This document shows positions 36,795-45,370 of a DNA stretch of 64,000 nt, one piece after another; within the stretch, counting starts at the first letter, position 1; each line of letters begins with the position of its first letter. Origin of the DNA: Robertmurraya massiliosenegalensis JC6 (GTDB lineage Bacteria; Bacillota; Bacilli; Bacillales; Cytobacillaceae); NCBI RefSeq assembly GCF_000311725.1, contig NZ_HE978511.1, positions 559,192-623,191 on the forward strand, read 5' to 3'. The translations under genes were made by a program, and so were the position numbers. Below the pieces are notes generated by a model. It did not search any database. It had not been told where the DNA came from and saw only the letters and a program-made list of their open reading frames with translations.

Positions 36795-38504
36795 TCACGC
36801 TAATGGAAATTGCCATAATCCAAATTCTTCTCTAAAAACTTCTTCTATTTCACCTAATGTTGCATATTCCAAAACAGCATCCTTTATATAAGGCATTAAA
36901 TTCACATCTTGATGACACATTTCTCGAATCACATTTAATTTTTCTTCAACTTTTTTGGCATCTCTTTTCTGACGAAGTCTCTCTAATTTCTCCTTTTGCT
37001 TCGCTTCCGCTGTTTCTGGATATCGAAATACTTCTACCTTTTGTCCGGCGTGGTCTTCACTCGGAAAATAGTTTAAGCCCACAATTTTACGAGTACCATT
37101 TTCAATCTCTTTCTGTGTTTGGTAAGCAAAATCTGCAATCTCTCGATGTAGCCAACCAGAATCAACACAAGCAACCAAACCGCCTCTTGATTCAATTTCA
37201 GAAATGTAATCACGGATTCTCTGCGCCATTTCCTTTGTTAGATACTCAACAAAATAGGAACCAGCTAATGGGTCAACTGTGTTGACGACATTTGTTTCTG
37301 TTTGAATAATTTGCTGTGTTCTAATGGAAATTAAGGCCGATTCTTCTGTTGGTGCAGAATAAGCTTCATCATAAGAATCAACGTGTAAGGACTGTGCCCC
37401 GCCAAGTACAGCTGCTAAGCCTTGAATGGCAGAACGTGCGATATTATTAAGTGGCTCTACTTTGGTTAACGTAATACCTGCCGTTTGGACATGGAATCTC
37501 ATTAACTGAGATTTCATTTCTTCTGCATGAAAACGCTCCTTCATAATTTCTTGGTAAACAACTCGGGATGCTCGACATTTTGCAATTTCTTCAAAAAAGT
37601 CATTATATAGATTCCAGAAGAAAGAAAGTCGCTTGGCAAAATCATCAATTTTATTTCCTCTTCTTATTAATTCTTCCGATGTTGCAATTGCGTTTGCTAA
37701 CGCACATGCTACTTCTGCAACAGCATCCGTCCCTGCTTCACGAAGATTGTAGCCATTATAACTGACTGGATTCCATCGCGGTAAATTTTTACTAGCGAAT
37801 TCAATGGCATCACATTGTAGTCGGAAAGATGCTTTAGGCGGTAAGACTTCTAAGGAACTTCCAATTGCTGTTTCCATTAAAAAGTCATTTTGATTTGTTC
37901 CAGATAATTTTTCGAAAGGAATTCCTTTTTTCTCTGCCATTGCTGCAAACATCGCCATGATAACAACCGTGGTACTCGGAAGATGGGTAACGATATTACT
38001 TGAAATTTCATCAATTGGGATCCCATCATAAAGCGCTTCAATATCTTCTAAGGAATCAATGGCAACTCCTGCAGCTCCTACATGCCCCTCTGCTTCTGGA
38101 TCATCCGAATCATAACCACGAATTGTTGGAAGATCCAAAACGACGCTCGTTCCAGTTGCACCATTTTTCAAGAGAAATTTAAATCTATCATTGGTGTCTT
38201 CAGGTGTTCCATATCCTGCAATTTGACGAACGGTAAATAATCTCCCTCTGTACATATTTGGATATACTCCACGGACATAAGGGGCTTCCCCTGATAAGCC
38301 AATATCTTTCATATAATCAATATCTTTCATGTCATCAGGAGTATAGAGAAGATTTACAGGAATTCCTGAGTCTGAGAAATATTCGCCATCCCCTGTTTTT
38401 CCTTTTACCGTTTCCTTCTTCCAGCGCTCTTTTTGTGCCTCAATCTCTTTTACGACTTCTTGATTAAATAGCTTTGTTTCCTGGTTTACGTTAGCTTTAG
38501 TCAT
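36795..38504 (-). CDS. Divergent B12-dependent acyl-CoA mutase large subunit
   Basis: 569-aa substrate-binding (TIM-barrel) subunit of the methylmalonyl-CoA mutase family, lacking a fused B12 domain. Family landmarks: GVYPNMYRGRLFTVRQIAGYGTPEDTN, GYDSDDPEAEGHVGAAGVAID, FHVQTAGITLT and LAAVLGGAQSLH. Against Propionibacterium MCM, Tyr89 is Ile95, Ala116 is Val122, Arg207 is replaced by Gly/Ser near 215-216, and catalytic His244 is Asn253 (GYN instead of GYH). It therefore should not act on methylmalonyl-CoA, and its substrate is unknown. It starts two bases after meaB, so expression is coupled. Confidence 0.9.
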   Translation of the reverse strand: MTKANVNQETKLFNQEVVKEIEAQKERWKKETVKGKTGDGEYFSDSGIPVNLLYTPDDMKDIDYMKDIGLSGEAPYVRGVYPNMYRGRLFTVRQIAGYGTPEDTNDRFKFLLKNGATGTSVVLDLPTIRGYDSDDPEAEGHVGAAGVAIDSLEDIEALYDGIPIDEISSNIVTHLPSTTVVIMAMFAAMAEKKGIPFEKLSGTNQNDFLMETAIGSSLEVLPPKASFRLQCDAIEFASKNLPRWNPVSYNGYNLREAGTDAVAEVACALANAIATSEELIRRGNKIDDFAKRLSFFWNLYNDFFEEIAKCRASRVVYQEIMKERFHAEEMKSQLMRFHVQTAGITLTKVEPLNNIARSAIQGLAAVLGGAQSLHVDSYDEAYSAPTEESALISIRTQQIIQTETNVVNTVDPLAGSYFVEYLTKEMAQRIRDYISEIESRGGLVACVDSGWLHREIADFAYQTQKEIENGTRKIVGLNYFPSEDHAGQKVEVFRYPETAEAKQKEKLERLRQKRDAKKVEEKLNVIREMCHQDVNLMPYIKDAVLEYATLGEIEEVFREEFGLWQFPLA

Positions 38505-38506
38505 CT

Positions 38507-39472
38507 TTACATCCCTCCGTGTTTTTCAATTAATTGGCCAACAATATAGGCTGATAGCGTATAAGGATCTAGCTTTCCATCTTTAACCTGTTGCCTTTTT
38601 ATCTGTAAATCTTGTTTTCCACTAATATATTTTTCTACTTCTCTTTCAAGTGTTTGAATAATTAAATGATTAAATTTAGTGAGATTTTGATTTTTTCGCT
38701 TTTCATTCCAAATATTCGAACTTTTTATATAATCTTTATGCTTCTGAATCTGCTCGATTAATTCTGTAATTCCTTCATTATTAGTGGCAACCGTTTTTAA
38801 TATAGGTTGTTCCCAGTTATCTTGCATTTTTTCTCTAACCATCAATTTTAAATCTCGTGCACTTTCATCTGCGCCAGGACGATCTGCTTGATTGACTACA
38901 TAAATATCAGCGATTTCCATAATCCCTGCCTTCAGAGTTTGCAGTGAATCTCCTAATCCTGGAACATTAACCAGAACGACTGTATCTGCAATTTCTAGAA
39001 CATCAAATTCTATTTGGCCAACTCCAACTGTTTCAATGATAATAAGTTCCTTTCCATATGCATCAAGCACATGAACAATATCTGCCGTTGTCGGAGCCAG
39101 ACCTCCTAAATTTCCTCTAGTCGCTAAACTTTTGATAAATACATTTGATAGACCTGATAGTTCCTGCATCCTTGTTCGGTCCCCTAAAAGGGCACCTTTC
39201 GTAAAAGGGCTGGTCGGATCAACGGCCACAATACCTATTTCTAATCCTGACGTTGCTAATGTTTTACACAGTTTATTAACTAAAGTGCTTTTTCCTGAAC
39301 CAGGTGGCCCTGTAATGCCAACAATATGGGCATTCCCTTTCCGTGAAGAGCTTTCCTTTAGAATTTCAATGCTTGTAGGAGTTTGATTTTCAACTTCTTT
39401 CAATAATTTACCTAACATGACATCACTTTTCTTTTCAAAATAAGACGCCGCTTGTTTCACTTCATCTAGCAC
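38507..39472 (-). CDS. meaB: MeaB/ArgK-type mutase GTPase chaperone (first copy)
   Basis: 321-aa G3E P-loop GTPase that loads and protects cobalamin in its mutase. Walker A GPPGSGKSTLVNKL (residues about 55-68), VDPTSPFTKGALLGDRTRM, SLATRGNLGGLA, ETVGVGQIE, NQADRPGADES (G4-like) and a C-terminal dimerisation arm. Located just upstream of its presumed client, the divergent mutase. The annotated GTG overlaps the purine-rich site AAAGGGGG; a GTG 12 bases downstream is an alternative start. A second paralogue lies at 49215-50165. Confidence 0.93.
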   Translation of the reverse strand: MLDEVKQAASYFEKKSDVMLGKLLKEVENQTPTSIEILKESSSRKGNAHIVGITGPPGSGKSTLVNKLCKTLATSGLEIGIVAVDPTSPFTKGALLGDRTRMQELSGLSNVFIKSLATRGNLGGLAPTTADIVHVLDAYGKELIIIETVGVGQIEFDVLEIADTVVLVNVPGLGDSLQTLKAGIMEIADIYVVNQADRPGADESARDLKLMVREKMQDNWEQPILKTVATNNEGITELIEQIQKHKDYIKSSNIWNEKRKNQNLTKFNHLIIQTLEREVEKYISGKQDLQIKRQQVKDGKLDPYTLSAYIVGQLIEKHGGM

Positions 39473-39481
39473 CCCCTTTAA

Positions 39482-40198
39482 TTATTCGTCAGATTCCCTC
39501 CCATGAAACTCTAGGCGTGATTTCTCCAAATGGGAAGCAATTAACTTTTCTCCTTCTTCAGAATTTTTAGTTTTTATAGCACGAAAAATCTCCCAATGTT
39601 CTGTTTGAAATCTTTTTAAAATATCGGGTGTTGTTGAGTACCTTCTCCTCGTTGCTATGATTTGCTCACCTAGTAAATCTGATATCACCTCTGTCAATAA
39701 GAGGAGCATTTTGTTCTTTGAAGCTAATACAATAGAGCGGTGAAATAAGAAATCCAACTTCGAATTTTCCTCCTCATGATCAGAGATATAATTTTTGTCT
39801 AATTGCTCCAAAATGGCTTCAATATTCTTTAAGTCTTCATCGTTTCTTCTTATCGCAGCAAGTCTAACAGCCGCCATTTCAAGAATGACCCTTGCTTCAA
39901 ACAATTCAAATGTATCTAGTCCTCTTGAAATCGCAACGAGAGACATAATATTCTTCAGGTTCTCTGGATCCGCTTTCTTAATAACAGTCCCTTCCCCCGA
40001 TTTGCTTTCAACGATTCCAATCATACTAAGGATTTTTAAAGCTTCCCTAAGGGATGAACGACTTATGCCCATGGAATCAGAGAGCTCAATTTCATTTGGA
40101 AGCTTTTGTCCAACCCTAAGTTTGTTCGTAATAAGTAAAGATTTTATTTGTTCCAAAACTTCCTCAAACTTCTTTTTCTTTTTAATTGTTTTAAACAT
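39482..40198 (-). CDS. FadR-family (GntR) transcriptional regulator
   Basis: 238-aa regulator: N-terminal winged helix (KLPNEIELSDSMGISRSSLREALKILSMIGIVESKSGEGT, residues about 33-75) and an all-helical FCD ligand domain (ELFEARVILEMAAVRLAA, DFLFHRSIVLAS, HWEIFRAIKTKNSEEGEKLIASHL) with the His/Asp residues that bind a metal in this class. FCD regulators usually sense organic acids. First gene of the operon with meaB, mutase, ligase and reductase; a perfect palindrome sits 30 bases upstream of its start, consistent with autoregulation. Confidence 0.9.
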   Translation of the reverse strand: MFKTIKKKKKFEEVLEQIKSLLITNKLRVGQKLPNEIELSDSMGISRSSLREALKILSMIGIVESKSGEGTVIKKADPENLKNIMSLVAISRGLDTFELFEARVILEMAAVRLAAIRRNDEDLKNIEAILEQLDKNYISDHEEENSKLDFLFHRSIVLASKNKMLLLLTEVISDLLGEQIIATRRRYSTTPDILKRFQTEHWEIFRAIKTKNSEEGEKLIASHLEKSRLEFHGRESDE

Positions 40199-40227
40199 CT
40201 GAACACCTTCATTTTTTGGATAGTATT

Positions 40228-40248
40228 AAAGTCAGATTGTCTGACTTT
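40228..40248. promoter_or_regulatory. Palindromic operator before the FadR-type gene
   Basis: Perfect inverted repeat: arms AAAGTCAGA and TCTGACTTT separated by TTG. The core ATTGTCTGAC recurs upstream of the second operon. It overlaps the likely promoter (TAATACTAT downstream on the minus strand). Typical of GntR/FadR operators, which have GTC..GAC-like half sites. Confidence 0.75.
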
Positions 40249-40249
40249 T

Positions 40250-40277
40250 AAAAATAGCGGGAAAAGGATATTCCCGT
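40250..40277 (-). terminator. Terminator of the second mutase operon
   Basis: Stem CGGGAA/TTCCCG with a 7-base loop, followed on the minus strand by GCTATTTTTAAAA. It separates the 2-hydroxyisobutyryl-type mutase operon from the regulator gene. Confidence 0.72.
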
Positions 40278-40279
40278 CT

Positions 40280-40696
40280 CTATAAAGTAACATTATTCCT
40301 TTTTGACTCAACTAGCTTCAATACCTTTTCAGTAATTTCTTCTAACGATGTATCAGGACCAAATAGATCATTTACACCCATTTGCTTTAGGGCAATAATT
40401 TCATCTGGAAGAATCGTCCCTCCGCCGATCAGAATTTTGTCTTCAATGCCTTTTTCTTTCATAAGTTTAATAATTTCTGGAAAAACTTTCATATGTGCAC
40501 CTGATAGAAGACTGATTCCTATGACGTCTACATCCTCTTGAAGCGCTGTAACAACAATTTGTTCTGGCGTTTGCCTTAATCCTCCATATATGACTTCCAT
40601 CCCAGCATCCATCAATGTTCTCGCAATTACCTTCGCCCCTCGGTCGTGTCCATCAAGCCCTGCTTTTGCAATTAGCACCTTTGTCCTCAATTCCAA
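40280..40696 (-). CDS. B12-binding small subunit, 2-hydroxyisobutyryl-CoA mutase type
   Basis: 138-aa cobalamin-binding domain with canonical motifs: AGLDGHDRGAK (DxHxxG, axial His), GISLLSGAHM (SxL and SGAH) and ILIGGGTI (GG). The TTG start at 40696 has GGAGGGAG upstream. It follows the large subunit closely and ends the nine-gene operon running from the second meaB. Separate large and small subunits are the organisation of isobutyryl- and 2-hydroxyisobutyryl-CoA mutases rather than of the usual methylmalonyl-CoA mutase. Confidence 0.9.
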   Translation of the reverse strand: MELRTKVLIAKAGLDGHDRGAKVIARTLMDAGMEVIYGGLRQTPEQIVVTALQEDVDVIGISLLSGAHMKVFPEIIKLMKEKGIEDKILIGGGTILPDEIIALKQMGVNDLFGPDTSLEEITEKVLKLVESKRNNVTL

Positions 40697-40726
40697 TCCG
40701 TTCTCCCTCCTATAACTATTAGAATT

Positions 40727-42427
40727 CTAAAATACCCCTGGATCGATGTATTCACCAAACACGTCTTTCAGAACTGCAATGATTTCTCCTTCTGTAGCAT
40801 ATACTTCAGCCGCTTCGATGAATAATGGCATTAATGGCTCCTTGGAAGATGCTGCTTGCCGGATTTTTTTTAGGATATGTTCGACTTTTTCGTTATTTCT
40901 CCGGTTTTTTAGTTGCGTTAGTTTTTCAATTTGCCTTTGCTCTGCTGCTGGATCAACCTTCATCAATTTTATATTTAATTCCTCATTTTCAATTTTGTAT
41001 TTATTCACGCCAACGACAGTTCGTTTACCACTTGTTTTTTCTTTTTCAAGTTTGTACGAGGACTTTGCAATTTCTTGCTCAAAATACCCTTGTTCCACAC
41101 ATTTTACATACCCATCCCGTTTATCTATTTCATCAAAGTAGTTCCAAATTTTTCGTTCAATTTCATTTGTTAGTGATTCAACAAAATAGGAGCCTCCAAT
41201 TGGATCGATCGTATTCGTCACGCCACTCTCTTCAGCAATAATCTGCTGAGTTCTTAACGCAATTTGCATCGCTTCTTCCGAAGGTACAGCAAGCGCCTCA
41301 TCCATTCCATTTGTATGAAGAGACTGCGCTCCACCTAATACAGCTGCTAAAGCTTCTAATGTTGTACGAATGATATTGTTGAGTGGCTGCTTTGCAGTTA
41401 ATGAAGAACCAGCCGTCTGACAGTGAAAGCGTAGACGTAAAGATTCTGGCTTTTTCGCACCATATTTTTCTTTCATTATTTTTGCCCAAACTCTTCTTGC
41501 TGCTCGGAATTTCGCTAATTCCTCAAAAAAGTCAATTTGAGATATATAGAAAAATGAAAGTCTTGGAGCAAAATCATCTACTTTTAAACCGGCTTCTAAA
41601 GCGGTGTCAATATATGTCATTGCCGCAGCTAAAGAGAAAGCAACTTCCTGAATCGCATTTCCCCCAGCATCACGAATATGATATCCACAAACATTAATTG
41701 GGTTCCAACGCGGGACATGATTAGAAGTAAAACTTATGACATCGCTTGAAAGCTGGAGCGCTGCATCAGGAGGAAAGACATACGTTTTTTGAGCAATATA
41801 TTCCTTCAGTAAATCAAACTGCAATGTTCCAGCAAGCTTTTTCCAATCCGCTCCTCTTTTTTTGGCTAATGCCAAATACATAGCAAATAATATCGGGGCA
41901 GGAAAGTTAATTGTCATCGAGGTACTGACATTTTCAATATCAATCCCTTTAAACAGTTCTTCCATATCTTCAAGGGAGTCAATGGCAACCCCAACCATCC
42001 CTACTTCACCAATTGCTAACGGATCATCTGAACTTAAACCGATTAATGTCGGATGATCAAAATCTACACTTAATCCCGTTTGACCTTGCTCTGTCAGAAA
42101 GCGAAATCTCTCGTTTGTATCTGAAGGAGTACCAAAACCTGCAATTTGTCGATGTGTCCAAACTCTACCTCGATACATCGTTGGATATACTCCTCTTGTA
42201 TACGGATAAGAACCTGGGAATCCTAAATCTTCATTGTAATGTAAATCCTTTACGTCTAAAGGTGTATATAATCTTTTAACTGGGATACCTGACAAGGTTT
42301 GGAACTCTTCTTTTATTTCCGCCTTTTTTTGCAGAAATGGTGCTAGTACTTCTTGCTCCCATTCTTCCATATTCGTTTTTATCGCATCAGAACGCTCACT
42401 TTTTCGCTCCTCTTTTAAATCCTTCAC
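40727..42427 (-). CDS. hcmA: Probable 2-hydroxyisobutyryl-CoA mutase large subunit
   Basis: 566-aa substrate-binding subunit of the B12-dependent acyl-CoA mutase family. Counting from Propionibacterium MCM with a constant offset of 6: Tyr89 is Ile95 (THRQIAGFG), Ala116 is Asp122 (SVDFDHPT), Gln197 is retained (Q203), Arg207 is Gln213 (IAQKTYVFPP) and catalytic His244 is retained (H250, CGYH). Ile, Asp and Gln at these places are the residues reported for 2-hydroxyisobutyryl-CoA mutase (Ile90, Asp117, Gln208), which makes 3-hydroxybutyryl-CoA. GTG start with GGAGGGG upstream. Activity is inferred from residues and context only. Confidence 0.85.
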   Translation of the reverse strand: MKDLKEERKSERSDAIKTNMEEWEQEVLAPFLQKKAEIKEEFQTLSGIPVKRLYTPLDVKDLHYNEDLGFPGSYPYTRGVYPTMYRGRVWTHRQIAGFGTPSDTNERFRFLTEQGQTGLSVDFDHPTLIGLSSDDPLAIGEVGMVGVAIDSLEDMEELFKGIDIENVSTSMTINFPAPILFAMYLALAKKRGADWKKLAGTLQFDLLKEYIAQKTYVFPPDAALQLSSDVISFTSNHVPRWNPINVCGYHIRDAGGNAIQEVAFSLAAAMTYIDTALEAGLKVDDFAPRLSFFYISQIDFFEELAKFRAARRVWAKIMKEKYGAKKPESLRLRFHCQTAGSSLTAKQPLNNIIRTTLEALAAVLGGAQSLHTNGMDEALAVPSEEAMQIALRTQQIIAEESGVTNTIDPIGGSYFVESLTNEIERKIWNYFDEIDKRDGYVKCVEQGYFEQEIAKSSYKLEKEKTSGKRTVVGVNKYKIENEELNIKLMKVDPAAEQRQIEKLTQLKNRRNNEKVEHILKKIRQAASSKEPLMPLFIEAAEVYATEGEIIAVLKDVFGEYIDPGVF

Positions 42428-42471
42428 TCATTTTCCCCTCCAGTCTCTTAATTTCCCAATCATTCTTTCAT

Positions 42472-43791
42472 TTAGTTCTTCAATAAATTAGGGAGAAATA
42501 AAGTTATTTCCGGAATATAAGTAACCAACAATAATACAACGATTGAGATTAATAAATAGGGCAATAAAGGTTTCGTTGTCTTCATAACCGAAACATTGGC
42601 GATTTTAGATGCCATCAGGAGATTTAATGCCATTGGTGGAGTAATTAAACCAATACATAAATTAGTTGTTTGAATAATCCCAAAATGCACCAAATCAATT
42701 CCCATCATTTGTACTAACGGTAAAAAAATAGGTGTTGTTATAATAATCGCTGTAATGGTTTCCATAAATGTGCCTAAAATAAGATAGATTATATTAAGAA
42801 GTAGTAATATAACAAATGTATTATTTGTCCACGATAGAATTGTTTCAGCTAAAAATGATGGGAGTCGTTCGACCGTTATAATGTAACCGAACACCCCTGC
42901 TAAACTGACCATAATTAAAATTACCGCACTCGTAATAGCAGATCGACCTGCTATTTGTAGAAGCTTCTTCCCAGTAATACTCTTATAATAAAAGAAAGCT
43001 GCCAAGATTCCATAAGCTACCGCAATGGCTCCTGATTCTGTTGGAGTAAACACACCTGAGTATATTCCACCCAATATAATTAGTGGCATTAATATCGCAG
43101 GTATCGCTGGAAGAATGAAGGAACGTGTAGGTCTATTAACTTCCTTGGCAGATGCACTTTCTACTTCTCCTTCGTCCAACCCATTGATATTCTCATTGAT
43201 TTTATATTTTCTAATCATAAAATGATTAACGGTCATAAATCCTATTGCCATTAGCAATCCGGGAATAATTCCACCTAGGAATAGCATGGATACAGACACC
43301 TCTGCATTCAAGCCATATACAATCAAAGGTACACTAGGTGGGATCAATATTCCTAAAAATCCAGATGCCGCAGCTATTGCCACAGCAAAGCTACGATCAT
43401 AACCCTTTTTCACCATTTCCGGAATCATTACACCACCGATTGCTGCAACAGTTGCAGCGGAGGAACCTGAAATAGCGCCAAAGAAAGTACTGGCAATAAC
43501 CGTTAAATGGCTTAATGATCCCTTTATCTTTCTTGTAAAAATAGATAAAAAGTTTACTAGATGGTTAGAAATTTTGGCCTCCTTCATAATATCGCCAGCA
43601 AAAATAAAGAAGGGGATTGCCATTAAAGCAAATGAGTCGACTGCACCAAAACTTCTCGTAATAAGAACGCTACTATTATCAGCTAAAGCTACAAAAATAT
43701 AGATTAATGAGGAGAACCCAAAACTATATGCAACTGGTACTCCTATAAGAACCAAAATGAAAAAGAATAGAAGTATAAGTAGTGCACTCAC
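42472..43791 (-). CDS. dctM: TRAP transporter large permease (DctM)
   Basis: 439-aa membrane protein with about 12 hydrophobic helices, the ion-coupled transport subunit of a tripartite carboxylate importer. Typical stretches: FVGALADNSS-like opening, FFGAISGSSAATVAAIGGVMIPEM, AASGFLGILIPPSVPLIVYG and GLITPPMALNLLMASKIAN. Its start overlaps the dctQ stop by four bases, so translation is coupled. The tail is 44 bases before the mutase gene. The cargo is probably the acid used by the mutase. Confidence 0.93.
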   Translation of the reverse strand: MSALLILLFFFILVLIGVPVAYSFGFSSLIYIFVALADNSSVLITRSFGAVDSFALMAIPFFIFAGDIMKEAKISNHLVNFLSIFTRKIKGSLSHLTVIASTFFGAISGSSAATVAAIGGVMIPEMVKKGYDRSFAVAIAAASGFLGILIPPSVPLIVYGLNAEVSVSMLFLGGIIPGLLMAIGFMTVNHFMIRKYKINENINGLDEGEVESASAKEVNRPTRSFILPAIPAILMPLIILGGIYSGVFTPTESGAIAVAYGILAAFFYYKSITGKKLLQIAGRSAITSAVILIMVSLAGVFGYIITVERLPSFLAETILSWTNNTFVILLLLNIIYLILGTFMETITAIIITTPIFLPLVQMMGIDLVHFGIIQTTNLCIGLITPPMALNLLMASKIANVSVMKTTKPLLPYLLISIVVLLLVTYIPEITLFLPNLLKN

Positions 43792-44273
43792 AATGTTCCT
43801 CCTTCTTTATTTAATTGTTTTGATTTGAATACAAGATAAAAAACATAAATCCCATTCAAAATCATTAGCAAACTCCCAATAAATAGTGCTGACATTGGCC
43901 AGACCATCGATATTTGTAATGCCGGGGTTACTTGCCCTGACTGCACTAATTGTGAGAGAACTTGATACGAAATATATCCGAATACAGAACCGAACAAAAT
44001 GATAACAAAATGACGTGTTAAATCTACATACCGAAATATTGAACCCCCAAGAATGTGATCAAATATTTCTACATTTAAGTGTGCTTTCTGCTTTATTGCA
44101 ACAGCAGAGCCTATATACACGGTAAAAACCATTAAATATCGAATTACCTCTTCAAGCCATGGAAAAGACATTTCCAGTACATATCTTGTTATAACCTGAG
44201 ATAAGGCCATCAATGTCATAATGAGCAGAAATGCACCACAAATTCCTTCTAAATATGAATTCAGTCTGTTCAT
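43788..44273 (-). CDS. dctQ: TRAP transporter small permease (DctQ)
   Basis: 161-aa membrane protein with four hydrophobic helices (about residues 10-28, 46-64, 87-106 and 127-148), matching the DctQ family (LMALSQVITRYVLEMSFPWLEEVIRYLMVFTVYIGSAVAIKQKAHLNVE). It pairs with DctM. Twelve bases after dctP; four-base overlap with dctM. Confidence 0.92.
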   Translation of the reverse strand: MNRLNSYLEGICGAFLLIMTLMALSQVITRYVLEMSFPWLEEVIRYLMVFTVYIGSAVAIKQKAHLNVEIFDHILGGSIFRYVDLTRHFVIILFGSVFGYISYQVLSQLVQSGQVTPALQISMVWPMSALFIGSLLMILNGIYVFYLVFKSKQLNKEGGTL

Positions 44274-44284
44274 AGTTTTACACC

Positions 44285-45307
44285 CTATTCTCTATATTCA
44301 AGCATATCGTCAATTAGTTCTTGACCTAATTCTGGTGCTAACGCATCATACGTACCTTGAGCACTTTCTTGGAACCCTTTAATCGCTTCTTCACTCAATT
44401 CACTTACTTCGATTCCTGCTGCCTTCATTTCTTCACCTAGCTGTTTCGCTGTATCGCGACTGTATTGCCTTTGTTCAAGAGCCAAATCTACTGCCGTTTC
44501 TTCTAAAATTATTCTTAAGTCTTCAGGTAGTTTATTCCATGTACTTTCACTGATCATCACCGCTAAAGGAGCGTAAATATGGTTTGTAAAGGTAAAATAC
44601 GGTTGGACTTCATGTAATTTTGAGCCATATGTTAAAAGGGTACCGTTATCCTGTGCATCAATTGTTCCTTGTTGTAATGCTGTATAAACTTCACTAAAAG
44701 CCATAGGAGTTGGTATTGCTCCTACTCTTTCGAACCAGTCTAACGATGGCTTGTTCTCGACAACCCTTATCTTAATTCCTTTTAAATCATCCACAGTTTC
44801 AATTGGACGTTTTGAATTGGACATAGCTCTCCAATCATTTTCCCAAAAAGATAATGCTAACATTTGCTTTTGGGAAATTGCTTCTTTCATCTTGTCTCCA
44901 ATAGGACCATCCAAAATTTCATCCACTTTTGCATTATCAGTTGGAAAGATATATGGTAAATCCCATACTTGAAGTTCTGGGACAAAATTCCCCATCGCAA
45001 TCGTACTAATTAAACCCATTTCAAGTGTTCCTTGCTGAATAGCTTCTGTCATTTCTCGATCTGCCCCTAACTGACTAGCAGGATAGGTTTCAACTTTTAT
45101 TCTTCCTTCAGATTTTTTCTCTACTTCTTCTGCAAATAGACGTGCATACTTTTCCCATGGGTGCTCCGCATCTGCAGGACCAACATGACCAAGTTTAAGG
45201 GTGAATTGCTCATCTTTTCCTCCAGTTTGACCACTAGAAGAGTTAGAACTACAGGCAGTCAGAAACATACTGAAAATTAGAATAGACAACAATAGTATTT
45301 TTTTCAT
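44285..45307 (-). CDS. dctP: TRAP transporter solute-binding lipoprotein (DctP)
   Basis: About 340-aa extracytoplasmic receptor. Signal peptide KKILLLSILIFSMFLTAC with lipobox, so it is tethered outside the membrane; then the DctP fold with TLKLGHVGPADAEHPWEKYA, GTLEMGLISTIAMG, and the ligand region GIKIRVVENKPSLDWFERVGAIPTPMAFSEVYTALQQG. The Arg in KIRV normally clamps the substrate carboxylate. ATG at 45307 follows GAGGAG. Ligand unknown; a short hydroxy or branched carboxylate fits the operon. Confidence 0.93.
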   Translation of the reverse strand: MKKILLLSILIFSMFLTACSSNSSSGQTGGKDEQFTLKLGHVGPADAEHPWEKYARLFAEEVEKKSEGRIKVETYPASQLGADREMTEAIQQGTLEMGLISTIAMGNFVPELQVWDLPYIFPTDNAKVDEILDGPIGDKMKEAISQKQMLALSFWENDWRAMSNSKRPIETVDDLKGIKIRVVENKPSLDWFERVGAIPTPMAFSEVYTALQQGTIDAQDNGTLLTYGSKLHEVQPYFTFTNHIYAPLAVMISESTWNKLPEDLRIILEETAVDLALEQRQYSRDTAKQLGEEMKAAGIEVSELSEEAIKGFQESAQGTYDALAPELGQELIDDMLEYRE

Positions 45308-45370
45308 AACCAATCTCCTCTTTTTTTATATTTTGTCTTTCGTTTCCTTCCACTTTGAATGTAAGAGAAC

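Noticed and set aside
36795-42427. Both mutases as ordinary methylmalonyl-CoA mutases
   Set aside because: Neither has the Tyr89 and Arg207 equivalents needed for methylmalonyl-CoA, both have separate B12 subunits, and no epimerase gene is present.
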